From Flavobacterium sp. LHD-80 (GTDB lineage: Bacteria > Bacteroidota > Bacteroidia > Flavobacteriales > Flavobacteriaceae): a DNA stretch of 64,000 nucleotides. Location: the NCBI RefSeq assembly GCF_030929605.1, contig NZ_JAVFVS010000005.1, forward strand, positions 557,972 to 621,971. The letters run 5' to 3'. The notes under the pieces are model-generated. The model worked only from the letters and a program-made list of their open reading frames with translations. It did not search any database and was not told the DNA's origin. This document shows, piece by piece, positions 34,649 to 42,864 of this stretch. The position numbers were made by a program, and so were the translations under genes. Numbering within the stretch: the stretch's first letter is position 1; each line of letters starts with the position of its first letter.

Positions 34649-34681
34649 AAAAGTACTGCCAAATCTTCTAAAATGTCAAAT
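34649..34681 (-). promoter_or_regulatory. Promoter of grpE-dnaJ
   Basis: The minus strand shows TTTG (complement of 34678-34681), 21 nt, then TACTTTTGC (complement of 34648-34656), a full Bacteroidota -33/-7 promoter. It resembles a housekeeping promoter; no CIRCE-like dyad was seen. Confidence 0.75.
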
Positions 34682-34876
34682 TGTCACTTTATTAAAAATG
34701 AGCCTTTTAAAATCCAAATATACCCTAAAAAAATTTAGTATAATTTTAAGACTATTACGTTATAGTTTATTTTATCTTTGAGACGTAAATAATTAAATCT
34801 ATTACCTATCAAAATTGAATTTAAGGGTTGGCTCAGGCCTCATAAATAATTATTAATTCAAATTTACCTTATATTA

Positions 34877-34914
34877 AAAAAAGCTTCGCCTTATAAAGAC
34901 GAAGCTTTTTTTTA
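34877..34914. terminator. Bidirectional intrinsic terminator
   Basis: AAAAAAAGCTTCG (34877-34889) and CGAAGCTTTTTTT (34901-34913) are exact complements with an 11-nt loop and T runs on both strands. On the minus strand it can end the hisS/tRNA-Trp transcript; on the plus strand it could end a small RNA. Confidence 0.85.
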
Positions 34915-34971
34915 TGCTTTATTCATCTCTAATGCATTCATGACAAAACCTGAAATAGTGAAAAAAATTAA

Positions 34972-35105
34972 CGCAAAGAACGCAAGGATTTTTTACTATT
35001 AAGCTTTATAAAAAAACAAAGTTCGCAAAGCTTTGTATTACTATAGCTTTGCGAACTTTGTGTTTTTGAAAGTATTCTTAAACAAAAAACCTTGCGTTCT
35101 TTGCG
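34972..35105. repeat. Nested double inverted repeat, CGCAAAGAACGCAAGG outer, ACAAAGTTCGCAAAGCT inner
   Basis: Outer arms 34972-34987 and 35090-35105 are 16-bp exact complements. Inner arms 35016-35032 and 35045-35061 are 17-bp exact complements. A copy of only the left arms is at 11259-11312. Confidence 0.9.
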
Positions 35106-35124
35106 GTAAAAAAATAGTTTATTG

Positions 35125-35195
35125 CACGGGCGGAGGGATTCGAACCCCCATCAACGGTTTTGGAGACCGCTATTCTACCCTTGAACTACGCCCGT
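35125..35195 (-). tRNA. tRNA-Trp (anticodon CCA)
   Basis: On the minus strand the acceptor stem ACGGGCG/CGCCCGT, the D arm GTTCAAGGGTAGAAT, the anticodon stem-loop GCGGT-CTCCAAA-ACCGT with anticodon CCA, and the T arm GGGGGTTCGAATCCCTC are all present. The discriminator base is G. The 3' CCA is not encoded. It lies downstream of hisS on the same strand. Confidence 0.96.
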
Positions 35196-35315
35196 AACTT
35201 AAGGTGGGCAAATTAAGAGTTTTTTTTCTTCTCCAGCAACTATTTTAGGCAGAGATTTTAAAAGAAAATCCTTTAAACACGCACAATCCGAAGCAAAAAC
35301 CTTTACTACAGACAG

Positions 35316-36743
35316 TTAAGCCAACAAAGCTTTTTTCAATCCGTCAAAATCTACAGAAACCTGCTCCCCTGACACTAAATTTTTAAGCGAATAAGTATTT
35401 GACTCAATTTCGTTGTCACCTGCAATTACTGCAAACGGAATCAAACGTTTATCAGCATATTGAAACTGTTTCCCCACTTTTACGTTGTCAGGATACAATT
35501 CAACTTTTATGTTTTCTTGTCTTAATTTCTGAATCGCTTTAGACGCATACAAAGCTTCTTTATCGCCGTAATTGATAAAGATTGCTTTTGAAGTCGCAGC
35601 AACAGTTTCTGGAAACAATTGCAATTCTTCTAAAACCAAATAAATTCGATCCAATCCAAAAGAGATTCCGACACCGCTCATATTTTTCAAACCAAAAATA
35701 CCAGTCAAATCGTCGTATCTTCCTCCACCGCCAATAGAACCCATTGCAACGGTTTTTGGAGCGCCAACTTCAAAAATAGCTCCAGTATAATAATTTAAAC
35801 CACGTGCCAAAGTCACATCCAAGTCTAAAATTGCAGTTGACAAACCTAAATCTGCAACATTGTCACATATAAATTTCAATTCTTCTACACCTTTCATTCC
35901 TTCTTCAGATGAAGACAATAATTCTGAAAGCTGCTTAATTTTATCTGCGAAAGTTCCACTGAAGCTAAAAAGTGGTTGCACTTTTACTAAAGCTTCTTCA
36001 GAAATTCCTTTTTCGATCATTTCTTTCTTTACACCGTCCTCTCCAATTTTATCCAATTTATCGAGAGCAACCGTAAAATCAATTAATTTATCTGAAGCGC
36101 CAATAACTTCGGCAATTCCAGATAATATTTTTCTGTTATTGATTTTGATTGTAACACCTTCTAAACCTAAAGCTGTAAAAACCGTATCGTACAATTGAAC
36201 TAATTCAACTTCCTGCCACAATGATTTTGAACCCACAACATCAGCATCACATTGAAAAAACTCTCTGAAACGCCCTTTTTGCGGATTGTCAGCTCTCCAA
36301 ACTGGCTGAATCTGATATCTTTTAAAAGGGAATTCAATTTCGCTTTGGTGCTGTACAACGTATCTTGCAAACGGAACTGTCAAATCGTAACGCAACGCTT
36401 TTTCAGAAATTTTTCCAGTGAATTTATTCAATTCAATTCTTTGCTCTAAACTAATTTTTTCAGCCGAATTTAATTGTAATTCTTCAATTGATTCTGGCAA
36501 TTCAATTTTGCTTTTGTTATAAAAAAAGTTTCCAGAATTCAGGATTTTAAAAATCAAGCGATCACCTTCTTCTCCATATTTCCCCATTAAAGTATCTGAA
36601 TTTTCAAACGAAGGTGTTTCGATTGGCTGGAAACCAAATTTCTCGAAATTAGCTTTTATAGTCTGAATAATATATTGACGTTTTGACACCTCAGCAGGTG
36701 AAAAATCTCTGGTTCCTTTTGGAATACTTGGTTTTGAAGCCAT
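35316..36743 (-). CDS. hisS: Histidyl-tRNA synthetase
   Basis: 475 residues of a class II synthetase. Motif 1 region [21 protein letters not shown] is followed by motif 2 ([30 protein letters not shown]), the histidine-specific motif [14 protein letters not shown], motif 3 (GGGGRYDDL...[11 protein letters not shown]) and the C-terminal anticodon-binding domain. It charges tRNA-His in the cytoplasm. The family is usually about 425 residues; the extra length lies in an insertion at about 75-115. It is followed by tRNA-Trp. Confidence 0.96.
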   Translation of the reverse strand: MASKPSIPKGTRDFSPAEVSKRQYIIQTIKANFEKFGFQPIETPSFENSDTLMGKYGEEGDRLIFKILNSGNFFYNKSKIELPESIEELQLNSAEKISLEQRIELNKFTGKISEKALRYDLTVPFARYVVQHQSEIEFPFKRYQIQPVWRADNPQKGRFREFFQCDADVVGSKSLWQEVELVQLYDTVFTALGLEGVTIKINNRKILSGIAEVIGASDKLIDFTVALDKLDKIGEDGVKKEMIEKGISEEALVKVQPLFSFSGTFADKIKQLSELLSSSEEGMKGVEELKFICDNVADLGLSTAILDLDVTLARGLNYYTGAIFEVGAPKTVAMGSIGGGGRYDDLTGIFGLKNMSGVGISFGLDRIYLVLEELQLFPETVAATSKAIFINYGDKEALYASKAIQKLRQENIKVELYPDNVKVGKQFQYADKRLIPFAVIAGDNEIESNTYSLKNLVSGEQVSVDFDGLKKALLA

Positions 36744-36753
36744 CTCTTTTTAT

Positions 36754-36900
36754 TTTAGATTTCTGATTTTAGATTTTAGATTCTTTTGAAATCTTAAAAC
36801 CTAAAACATTTAAAATTAATTTATTTTTAGATTTTCTTTCAGATTGTTGGTTCTTTAGACTTTCGACTTTATGACTTTATGACTTTCCAACTTTCGACTT
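36754..36900. repeat. Low-complexity word tract (TTTTAGATT, GACTTTATGACTTT)
   Basis: TTTTAGATT-type words, then tandem GACTTTATGACTTT and CTTTCGACTT words, fill the divergent spacer between hisS and the ABC permease. The two types are partly complementary to nearby words, but no long perfect arm is formed. Confidence 0.55.
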
Positions 36901-36994
36901 AAATAAGTCTGCAAATATCTTACTTTTTAAAATAAATAATAACAGTTCGAAAACAAACTTGTAACAAAAACCGTATTTTCGTGACAAATTGGTC

Positions 36995-38239
36995 ATGATG
37001 CTAAAATTATTTAAAGAAAATATCCGAATTGCTTTTGGTTCCATCAAAACACAAATTCTTCGAACCATTCTTACCGTATTAATTATTGCTATCGGAATTA
37101 CCGCTTTGGTTGGAATTTTGACTGTTGTTACGGCTTTAGAAAATACTGTTTCGACCAATTTCGCCTCTATGGGCGCTAATACATTCAACATCAATCAATA
37201 CGAAAACAATCTAAAAAACCGCGGTGGCAACGAGCGCGAAATCATAAATCCAATTATTTCGTATCCTGAAGCGGTTGCTTTTAAAAACAAATTCAAATAT
37301 CCATTTACCGAAACCTCTCTTTCGTTTACCGCAACTTCAAAAGCAGAAGTTAAATTTTTAGGCGAAAAAACAGATCCGGAAATAAAAATTTTAGGTGTCG
37401 ATGAACATTTTATCACAAATTCAGGCCTTGAAACTACTTTAGGACGTTCTTTCAATCAATTTGATATTGATAATAACACCTATTCTTGCATTGTAGGATC
37501 TGATTTTGAAAAAGGTTTATTGAAAGATGTAAACCCAATTGATAAAATTATTTCTATTCGAGGTGCGCGTTTCAAAGTAATTGGCGTTTTAAAAGAAAAA
37601 GGATCGACTTTTGGAAACAGTCAGGATTTACGTGTTTTAATTCCAATTCAAGTGGCGCGTTCCTTATTTACTGCACCAAACATCAATTATACGGTCAGCG
37701 TTATGGTTTCTAAAAAAGAACTTTTAGATCCTGCAATCGATAATGCCACCAGCGTGATGCGTCGAGTTCGTAAATTAAATCCGGTTCGCGACAACAATTT
37801 TGGAATTGGCCGAAGCGATGATTTAATCAACCGTATTCTTGGAATCACGCAATATTTAGGTTGGGCTTCTTGGATTATTTCGATTATCACAATTCTGGGA
37901 TCGTCAATCGCATTAATGAATATTATGATTGTTTCGGTTACAGAGCGCACACGCGAAATTGGAGTACGAAAAGCTTTAGGCGCAACAAAATCAACTATAT
38001 CTGTTCAGTTTTTTATCGAAACTTTGCTTATTGGACAAATTGGAGGATTGGTCGGAATTGTAATAGGAATTCTGCTTGGTTTTGCGATTGCAACTGCAAT
38101 GAATTTTGCCTTTGTTATTCCGTGGAGCGCTATTTTTGCCGCTTTTGGTACTAGTTTTACAGTGGCGATAGTTTCAGGATTGTATCCGGCGATAAAAGCT
38201 TCAAAATTAGACCCGATTGAGGCTTTGCGTTATGAATAG
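36995..38239 (+). CDS. MacB/FtsX-type ABC transporter permease
   Basis: About 414 residues. One N-terminal helix (about 20-42, LRTILTVLIIAIGITALVGIL) is followed by a MacB-PCD periplasmic domain (about 45-275) and three C-terminal helices of the FtsX domain with EIGVRKALGATKSTISVQFFIETLL, the family coupling segment. Such permeases form mechanotransmission or lipoprotein/antibiotic export complexes. The partner ATPase is not adjacent. Two consecutive ATGs can serve as start; an upstream TTG is less likely. Confidence 0.9.
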   Translation: MMLKLFKENIRIAFGSIKTQILRTILTVLIIAIGITALVGILTVVTALENTVSTNFASMGANTFNINQYENNLKNRGGNEREIINPIISYPEAVAFKNKFKYPFTETSLSFTATSKAEVKFLGEKTDPEIKILGVDEHFITNSGLETTLGRSFNQFDIDNNTYSCIVGSDFEKGLLKDVNPIDKIISIRGARFKVIGVLKEKGSTFGNSQDLRVLIPIQVARSLFTAPNINYTVSVMVSKKELLDPAIDNATSVMRRVRKLNPVRDNNFGIGRSDDLINRILGITQYLGWASWIISIITILGSSIALMNIMIVSVTERTREIGVRKALGATKSTISVQFFIETLLIGQIGGLVGIVIGILLGFAIATAMNFAFVIPWSAIFAAFGTSFTVAIVSGLYPAIKASKLDPIEALRYE

Positions 38240-38246
38240 TTCTTTT

Positions 38247-38320
38247 AGTGTTCAGTATTCAGGTTTTTAGTGATCAGTTTTAGCTTTTGCTGAATACTAA
38301 AAACCTGAACACTGAACACT
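38247..38320. repeat. 31-bp inverted repeat, GTATTCAG family
   Basis: Arms 38247-38277 and 38290-38320 pair over 31 positions with three mismatches, using AGTGTTCAGT, GTATTCAGG and TTTTTAGT words. It lies between convergent genes and probably acts as a transcription barrier for both. Confidence 0.85.
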
Positions 38321-38321
38321 C

Positions 38322-39176
38322 TTAAATATTCGTTTTTATCATTCGATCATTATCATAAATATCTTTTCGAAGTTCAATATTTTTGAAATTTAGTTTTTCA
38401 AGCATTTCCTTGGTTTCTTTCCCCAGATACTGATTAATTTCAAAATATAATTGTCCGTTTTCTAAGAGGTTTTTCTGAGCTAATTCGGCGATTTTCCTGT
38501 AAAAAATCAAAGCATCGTTGTCATCAACAAATAGAGCCAAATGCGGTTCAAAATCCAGAACATTCTTTTTGATTTCAGCTTTTTCTAAATTTCGAACATA
38601 AGGCGGATTTGAAACAATGATATCATAATCAGATTTCAAAATTTCCAATTCTAATATATTCTTCAGCATAAAAGTAACCTCGACATTATTGTTTATGGCA
38701 TTTCTTTTTGCTGTATCCAATGCTTTTTTAGAAACATCAATTGCATAAACTTTTGCATTTGGCAGATTTTTAGCCAACGAAATAGCAATACAGCCACTTC
38801 CGGTTCCAATATCTAAAATTTTGATTTCTTTAGATTTGTCCGTTTTTTTATTTTCGTTGATAATCCATTCCACCAATTCTTCCGTTTCTGGCCTAGGAAT
38901 CAAAACGTTTTCATTTACCTCAAAATCCAATCCGTAAAAACTGGTTTTTCCCAACAAATACTGAATTGGAACTTCTTTTTTAAGCTGATTTAAGAAGGAA
39001 TCCCAGACTACAAAATCTTTTTCAGAAAAATTCAGTTCGTGATTTAAAGCCAAATCAATCTGGCGCAATCTATGTTTATCTTCTAAAATTAAATAGAAAA
39101 AACTCTCCGCTTCATATGCATCATAAAAAGGCGATAATTCTTTTATAAACTGAGTGCGGTATTGTTTAATTTTCAT
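38322..39176 (-). CDS. prmC: Release factor glutamine methyltransferase PrmC
   Basis: 284 residues. An N-terminal helical domain (1-95) precedes the class I methyltransferase fold with the SAM loop DIGTGSGCIAISLA and the catalytic NPPYVR motif that binds the substrate glutamine of the release factor GGQ loop. IPRPETEELV is the usual PrmC segment before the Rossmann core. It methylates RF1 and RF2 in the cytoplasm. Confidence 0.95.
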   Translation of the reverse strand: MKIKQYRTQFIKELSPFYDAYEAESFFYLILEDKHRLRQIDLALNHELNFSEKDFVVWDSFLNQLKKEVPIQYLLGKTSFYGLDFEVNENVLIPRPETEELVEWIINENKKTDKSKEIKILDIGTGSGCIAISLAKNLPNAKVYAIDVSKKALDTAKRNAINNNVEVTFMLKNILELEILKSDYDIIVSNPPYVRNLEKAEIKKNVLDFEPHLALFVDDNDALIFYRKIAELAQKNLLENGQLYFEINQYLGKETKEMLEKLNFKNIELRKDIYDNDRMIKTNI

Positions 39177-39260
39177 TTTTGGTGTCTGAGTATTTTTTAT
39201 TCAGCAAAAGCTGATTTTTCTTTCAAATAAGTATCGGAAAATCTAATCTGTTACAAGATT

Positions 39261-39746
39261 CTACAAAACTTTCAACATCCAAACCGGGCAAGAATTATGC
39301 CCAGTACATCCCAACGGAGCATCTAAATATTCAAAACCTGATTTTTTATATAATTTTTGAGCATCATGCATAAATGGCATTGTTTCAATATAGCATTTTT
39401 CAAAGCCAAAATCCCTTGCTTCATTCAGGCATTTTTCCATCATTTGGCTTCCAATTCCTAACCCACGCGTCTTTGGCAAAAAATACATTTTTTGCAGTTC
39501 GCAAATTTCTGGAGCACCATTATCTAAAGGGGCAATACCACAACAACCCACAATTTCACCTTCATTTTCAACGACAAAATATGCTGATTTTGGTTTGTTG
39601 TATTCTTCAAACATTAAATCAAGATACGGATCAGCATATGCGGTACCTACTTTTGGGATTTCCATTTCATCAAAAACAGAACGTATTAATTGAGCAACTG
39701 CTTTATTGTCTTCTTTTTGAATTGCTCTGATTATGCAATTTTTCAT
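39261..39746 (-). CDS. GNAT acetyltransferase
   Basis: 161 residues with the GNAT core: ENEGEIVGCCGIAPL strand pair, ELQKMYFLPKTRGLGIGSQMMEKCL (acetyl-CoA loop RGLGIG) and CYIETMPFMHDAQKLYKKSGF. The substrate is not inferable; the C-terminal GCTGHNSCPVWMLK resembles small-molecule N-acetyltransferases. Single gene on the minus strand, divergent from ribD. Confidence 0.87.
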   Translation of the reverse strand: MKNCIIRAIQKEDNKAVAQLIRSVFDEMEIPKVGTAYADPYLDLMFEEYNKPKSAYFVVENEGEIVGCCGIAPLDNGAPEICELQKMYFLPKTRGLGIGSQMMEKCLNEARDFGFEKCYIETMPFMHDAQKLYKKSGFEYLDAPLGCTGHNSCPVWMLKVL

Positions 39747-39819
39747 AATTCTTTATTCTTGTAATATTTACAAAAGTAAAAATACTTTTTCGATAGTTTC
39801 CCAACAATCCTAATAACTA

Positions 39820-39850
39820 TTGAGTCTAAAGTCAAAAATAACTACTTTTG
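39820..39850 (+). promoter_or_regulatory. Promoter of ribD, almost leaderless
   Basis: TTG at 39820-39822, 20 nt, then TACTTTTG followed by C (39843-39851) give a complete -33/-7 promoter. The expected transcription start is at or within a base or two of the GTG start codon at 39855. Confidence 0.65.
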
Positions 39851-39854
39851 CACA

Positions 39855-40904
39855 GTGAATATACATGAGAAATACATAAAACGCTGTATAGAACTTGCTC
39901 AGAATGGTTTTGGAACAACTTATCCAAACCCGATGGTGGGCAGTGTAATTGTTTATGAAGACAAAATCATTGGCGAAGGCTGGCATAAAAAAGCTGGCGA
40001 ACCACATGCCGAAGTAAATGCTGTTCAATCTGTAAAAGATAAATCACTTTTAAAAAATGCTACAATTTATGTTAGCTTAGAGCCTTGCTCTCATTTTGGA
40101 AAAACGCCCCCTTGCTGTGATTTGATCATTGCAAATAAAATTCCGAATGTCGTTGTTGGAACTGTTGATCCAAATGAAAAAGTGGCCGGAAGAGGAATTA
40201 AAAAATTAATTGAAAACGGCACAAATGTTACTGTTGGCATTCTTGAAGACGAATGCAACGAACTCAACAAACGCTTTTTTACTTTTCATCAAAAAAAGAG
40301 ACCTTATATAATACTGAAATGGGCCGAAAGTCAAGACGGTTTTTTAGCGCCTGAAAAAGAGCGCGATAAGGAACGCAAACCGGTTTGGATTACCAATCAA
40401 TATTCGAGACAATTGGTTCACAAATGGAGAAGTGAAGAACAGGCTATTCTTGTAGGAACCCAAACCGTTATCGACGATAATCCGAAATTAAACACTAGAG
40501 ATTGGTCAGGAAATAATCCGGTGAGAGTGGTTTTAGATCAAAATAACCGAATTTCAAAAGACAGTTGTGTTTTTGACGATAGTGTAAAAACAATTGTATT
40601 TTCAAAAGACGAGAATAGTTCTTCAACTGAAAATACCATTTTTGAAAAAATCGATTTTAATGAGAATTTGATTCCTCAAATTTTAAACGTTTTGCATCAG
40701 CATCAAATTCAGTCTATAATTATTGAAGGCGGAAGACAAACTTTGCAATCTTTTATTGACCAAGATTTATGGGATGAAGCTCGAATTTTCATTGGCGCAA
40801 CTCATTTTGAAAAAGGCATAAAAGCACCAATTATCCAAAAGAAAAGCACCATCAAAACCAGTATTCTAAACGACGAATTACTTTATATTACAAACCATGA
40901 TTGA
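39855..40904 (+). CDS. ribD: Bifunctional riboflavin deaminase/reductase RibD
   Basis: 349 residues. The deaminase domain (1-145) has the zinc site HAEVNA (His51, Glu53) and PCSHFGKTPPC (Cys78, Cys87). The reductase domain (150-349) has the NADPH-binding region and IIIEGGRQTLQSF. It carries out two steps of riboflavin synthesis on the GTP-derived pyrimidine. The GTG start is chosen because VNIHEKYIKRC matches the family N-terminus and no ATG is available nearby. No FMN riboswitch is possible because the leader is only a few bases. It overlaps the HAD gene by 8 nt. Confidence 0.95.
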   Translation: MNIHEKYIKRCIELAQNGFGTTYPNPMVGSVIVYEDKIIGEGWHKKAGEPHAEVNAVQSVKDKSLLKNATIYVSLEPCSHFGKTPPCCDLIIANKIPNVVVGTVDPNEKVAGRGIKKLIENGTNVTVGILEDECNELNKRFFTFHQKKRPYIILKWAESQDGFLAPEKERDKERKPVWITNQYSRQLVHKWRSEEQAILVGTQTVIDDNPKLNTRDWSGNNPVRVVLDQNNRISKDSCVFDDSVKTIVFSKDENSSSTENTIFEKIDFNENLIPQILNVLHQHQIQSIIIEGGRQTLQSFIDQDLWDEARIFIGATHFEKGIKAPIIQKKSTIKTSILNDELLYITNHD

Positions 40905-41499
40905 TACGATAATTTTTGACTTTGGCGATATTTTCATCAATTTAAACAAACAAGGAACTATTTCAGGATTGCAAAAATTAGGCATGACCGAATGGAATTC
41001 AAAAATGGATCGTTTGAATTTATTATATGAAACTGGCGATGTTTCGTATGAAGATTTTTTAGGCGGATTTCAAAAAGAACTTCCAAATGCTTCAATTGAA
41101 GAAATTCTGGAAGCTTGGAATGCCGTTTTAGCCGATTTTCCTTCTTATCGATTAGAATTCTTAAAAGAACTTTCAAAAAAATACCGTTTGTTTCTTTTAA
41201 GTAATACAGATGCTATTCATATTGCCACTTTTGAAAAAACAGTAGGTAAAACTTTTTATACCGATTTCTATAACTGTTTTGAAAAAGTTTATTTTTCTTT
41301 TGAAATGGGATTGAGAAAACCAGACCCAAAAATATATCAAGTCTTACTTGACAAACACAATTTAGTTCCGGAAAACACTTTGTTTATTGATGACAAAACA
41401 GAAAACACAAACAGTGCCGCAACTTTGGGAATTAAAGTCTGGAATCTGCAAGTAGGAAAAGAAGATGTTGTGGATTTATTTGATAAAAAAATACTATAA
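40897..41499 (+). CDS. HAD-IA phosphatase (YihX-like)
   Basis: 200 residues. The nucleophile segment is IIFDFGDIFINL with Asp8; the second position of the usual DxD is Gly, as in the YihX subgroup (DxGN). Motif II is LLSNTD, motif III Lys is in LRKPDPKIY and motif IV is FIDDKTENT. The start codon overlaps the ribD stop, so they are translationally coupled. The YihX archetype hydrolyses glucose-1-phosphate; the neighbour suggests a possible flavin-pathway role, but the motif does not support it specifically. Confidence 0.88.
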   Translation: MIDTIIFDFGDIFINLNKQGTISGLQKLGMTEWNSKMDRLNLLYETGDVSYEDFLGGFQKELPNASIEEILEAWNAVLADFPSYRLEFLKELSKKYRLFLLSNTDAIHIATFEKTVGKTFYTDFYNCFEKVYFSFEMGLRKPDPKIYQVLLDKHNLVPENTLFIDDKTENTNSAATLGIKVWNLQVGKEDVVDLFDKKIL

Positions 41500-41505
41500 A
41501 TATTT

Positions 41506-41590
41506 TCTTCTCGCAGATTTTGCGGATAAAGCTGATATTTTGAATTTCTTATAAAAACGAATCTGCATGATCTGCAAAATCTGCGAGAGA
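41506..41590. repeat. Inverted repeat, CGCAGATTTTGC family
   Basis: Left arm 41506-41525 (TCTCGCAGATTTTGC core) pairs with 41570-41590 (GCAAAATCTGCGAGA), and a weaker inner pairing involves AATCTGC. It shares its core with 8545-8641. Confidence 0.8.
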
Positions 41591-41609
41591 AAAATTTTAG
41601 CCATAATTT

Positions 41610-42242
41610 ATGGAATATCCTGATACTTATCAAACCATTGCATCTGAATCTGAAGAGATTCTTTTTAAAGAAAAAGGAAGCAAATTCTTTGGCTACGCAT
41701 TTCCTATTGAAAGCGAAGATGAAGTAAAACCAATTATTGAAAATCTAAAAAAACTGCATCCGCATGCTGTTCATTACTGCTACGCTTATCAATTAGGAAC
41801 AGCTCCAAAAATATCTTATAGAGCAAATGACGACGGCGAACCCAGCAATACTGCCGGCGCACCAATTTATGGCCAAATTCAGTCTTTTGGTTTAACGAAT
41901 ATTCTTGTAGTCGTAGTTCGTATTTTTGGTGGTGTAAAATTAGGTGTTGGCGGTTTGATTACTGCTTATCGAACAACCGCACAAATGACGCTTGAAGTTT
42001 GCGAAATTGTTGAAAAAACAATCGACGTTCATTTTTTAATTTCTTTTGATTATAAAAACATGAACAAAGTAATGCGGGTTATTAAAGAAAAAAAACTGGA
42101 AATCACTTCTCAAGAAATGGAATTTAATGAAAATTCCGGGCTCCCAATTGGCAAAATAATTATAAAAACGCGAAAAAAAAATGCCGAATCTATATTCGAC
42201 ATTTTTGATTTAATGTTTGAAATAGACATTAAAATTATATAA
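41610..42242 (+). CDS. YigZ/IMPACT-family protein
   Basis: 210 residues. The N-terminal UPF0029 (Impact) domain shows KGSKFFGYAFPI, HAVHYCYAYQLG, DDGEPSNTAGAPI and VVVVRIFGGVKLGVGGLITAYRTTA, all hallmark segments. A C-terminal DUF1949 ferredoxin-like domain follows. Related proteins bind the translation machinery and are linked to translation control; the bacterial role is not settled. Single gene, convergent with the thioesterase. Confidence 0.92.
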   Translation: MEYPDTYQTIASESEEILFKEKGSKFFGYAFPIESEDEVKPIIENLKKLHPHAVHYCYAYQLGTAPKISYRANDDGEPSNTAGAPIYGQIQSFGLTNILVVVVRIFGGVKLGVGGLITAYRTTAQMTLEVCEIVEKTIDVHFLISFDYKNMNKVMRVIKEKKLEITSQEMEFNENSGLPIGKIIIKTRKKNAESIFDIFDLMFEIDIKII

Positions 42243-42273
42243 ATTAACATTAAAACCTACCTGATTTTAACAA

Positions 42274-42678
42274 TTATACCAGTGTTTTAAATAATTCCAA
42301 AATGTAATCTGGAGGCGCTGTTGGGCGGCCTGTTTTTAACGAAATAAATACTAAAATAAACACAGCTGTTGTTAATAACTCACCCGCTTCGTTAAAGATC
42401 TCACAGTCGAATTCAATCTTAACAGAAGACTGACTTTTGAAGGTTGTATGAATTGTAAGAAGTTCATCGTAACGCGCCGATTTTTTATAATTTATTTGCA
42501 TCGAAACAATTGGCAGGCCAATCCCGCTTTCTTCCATACTTGCATACGAAATCCCTTTATTTCTAAGCCATTCCACGCGTCCGATCTCAAAATATGGCAC
42601 ATAATTTCCGTGATAAACAACTCCCATTTGATCAGTTTCGGAGTAACGGACACGCACTTGCGTTTGATGATTTTTCAT
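42274..42678 (-). CDS. 4HBT/YbgC-type acyl-CoA thioesterase
   Basis: 134 residues of a hotdog-fold protein. The YbgC signature RYSETDQMGVVYHGNYVPYFEIGR includes catalytic Asp16. It hydrolyses short acyl-CoA or hydroxybenzoyl-CoA-type thioesters; the YbgC group is often linked to the envelope Tol-Pal system, but no tol genes are near. It is divergent from dnaA across 186 nt. Confidence 0.9.
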   Translation of the reverse strand: MKNHQTQVRVRYSETDQMGVVYHGNYVPYFEIGRVEWLRNKGISYASMEESGIGLPIVSMQINYKKSARYDELLTIHTTFKSQSSVKIEFDCEIFNEAGELLTTAVFILVFISLKTGRPTAPPDYILELFKTLV

Positions 42679-42864
42679 TATTTACAGATTAAAAAAGATT
42701 AACTTCAAAAAGTTTACTTACAACATTTTTTTATAAAATTAGATACCAAAATATTTTTTTTTACAGAAATTTGTTCACATATTTGTTATCCCGAAATACG
42801 GAAAAATTTTGCTCCTTTTTTATTAGGAGAATCTTTATCAATAATAAAAAACTTATCTGAATCT
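42679..42864. other. AT-rich spacer upstream of dnaA
   Basis: 186 nt, very AT-rich, with poly-T tracts. No TTATCCACA-type DnaA box and no clear TAnnTTTG promoter could be seen by eye. A loose match around TTTGTTATCCCG (42780-42792) is not convincing. Confidence 0.4.

Larger units (their letters stand above)
34682..35124. other. Gene-free spacer with terminator, nested repeat and a possible small RNA
   Basis: It contains a plus-strand TATCTTTG element (34773-34780), a strong bidirectional hairpin at 34877-34914, then the nested CGCAAAG element at 34972-35105. A transcript from the element to the hairpin would be about 125 nt. No convincing reading frame is seen inside it. Confidence 0.5.

Noticed and set aside
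39747..39854. FMN riboswitch upstream of ribD
   Set aside because: The promoter lies directly before the start codon, leaving no leader, and no RFN-element segments are seen.
40897..41499. HAD phosphatase as the missing riboflavin-pathway phosphatase
   Set aside because: The overlap with ribD is suggestive, but the nucleophile motif is of the YihX type (DxG) and nothing in the sequence points to the pyrimidine substrate.
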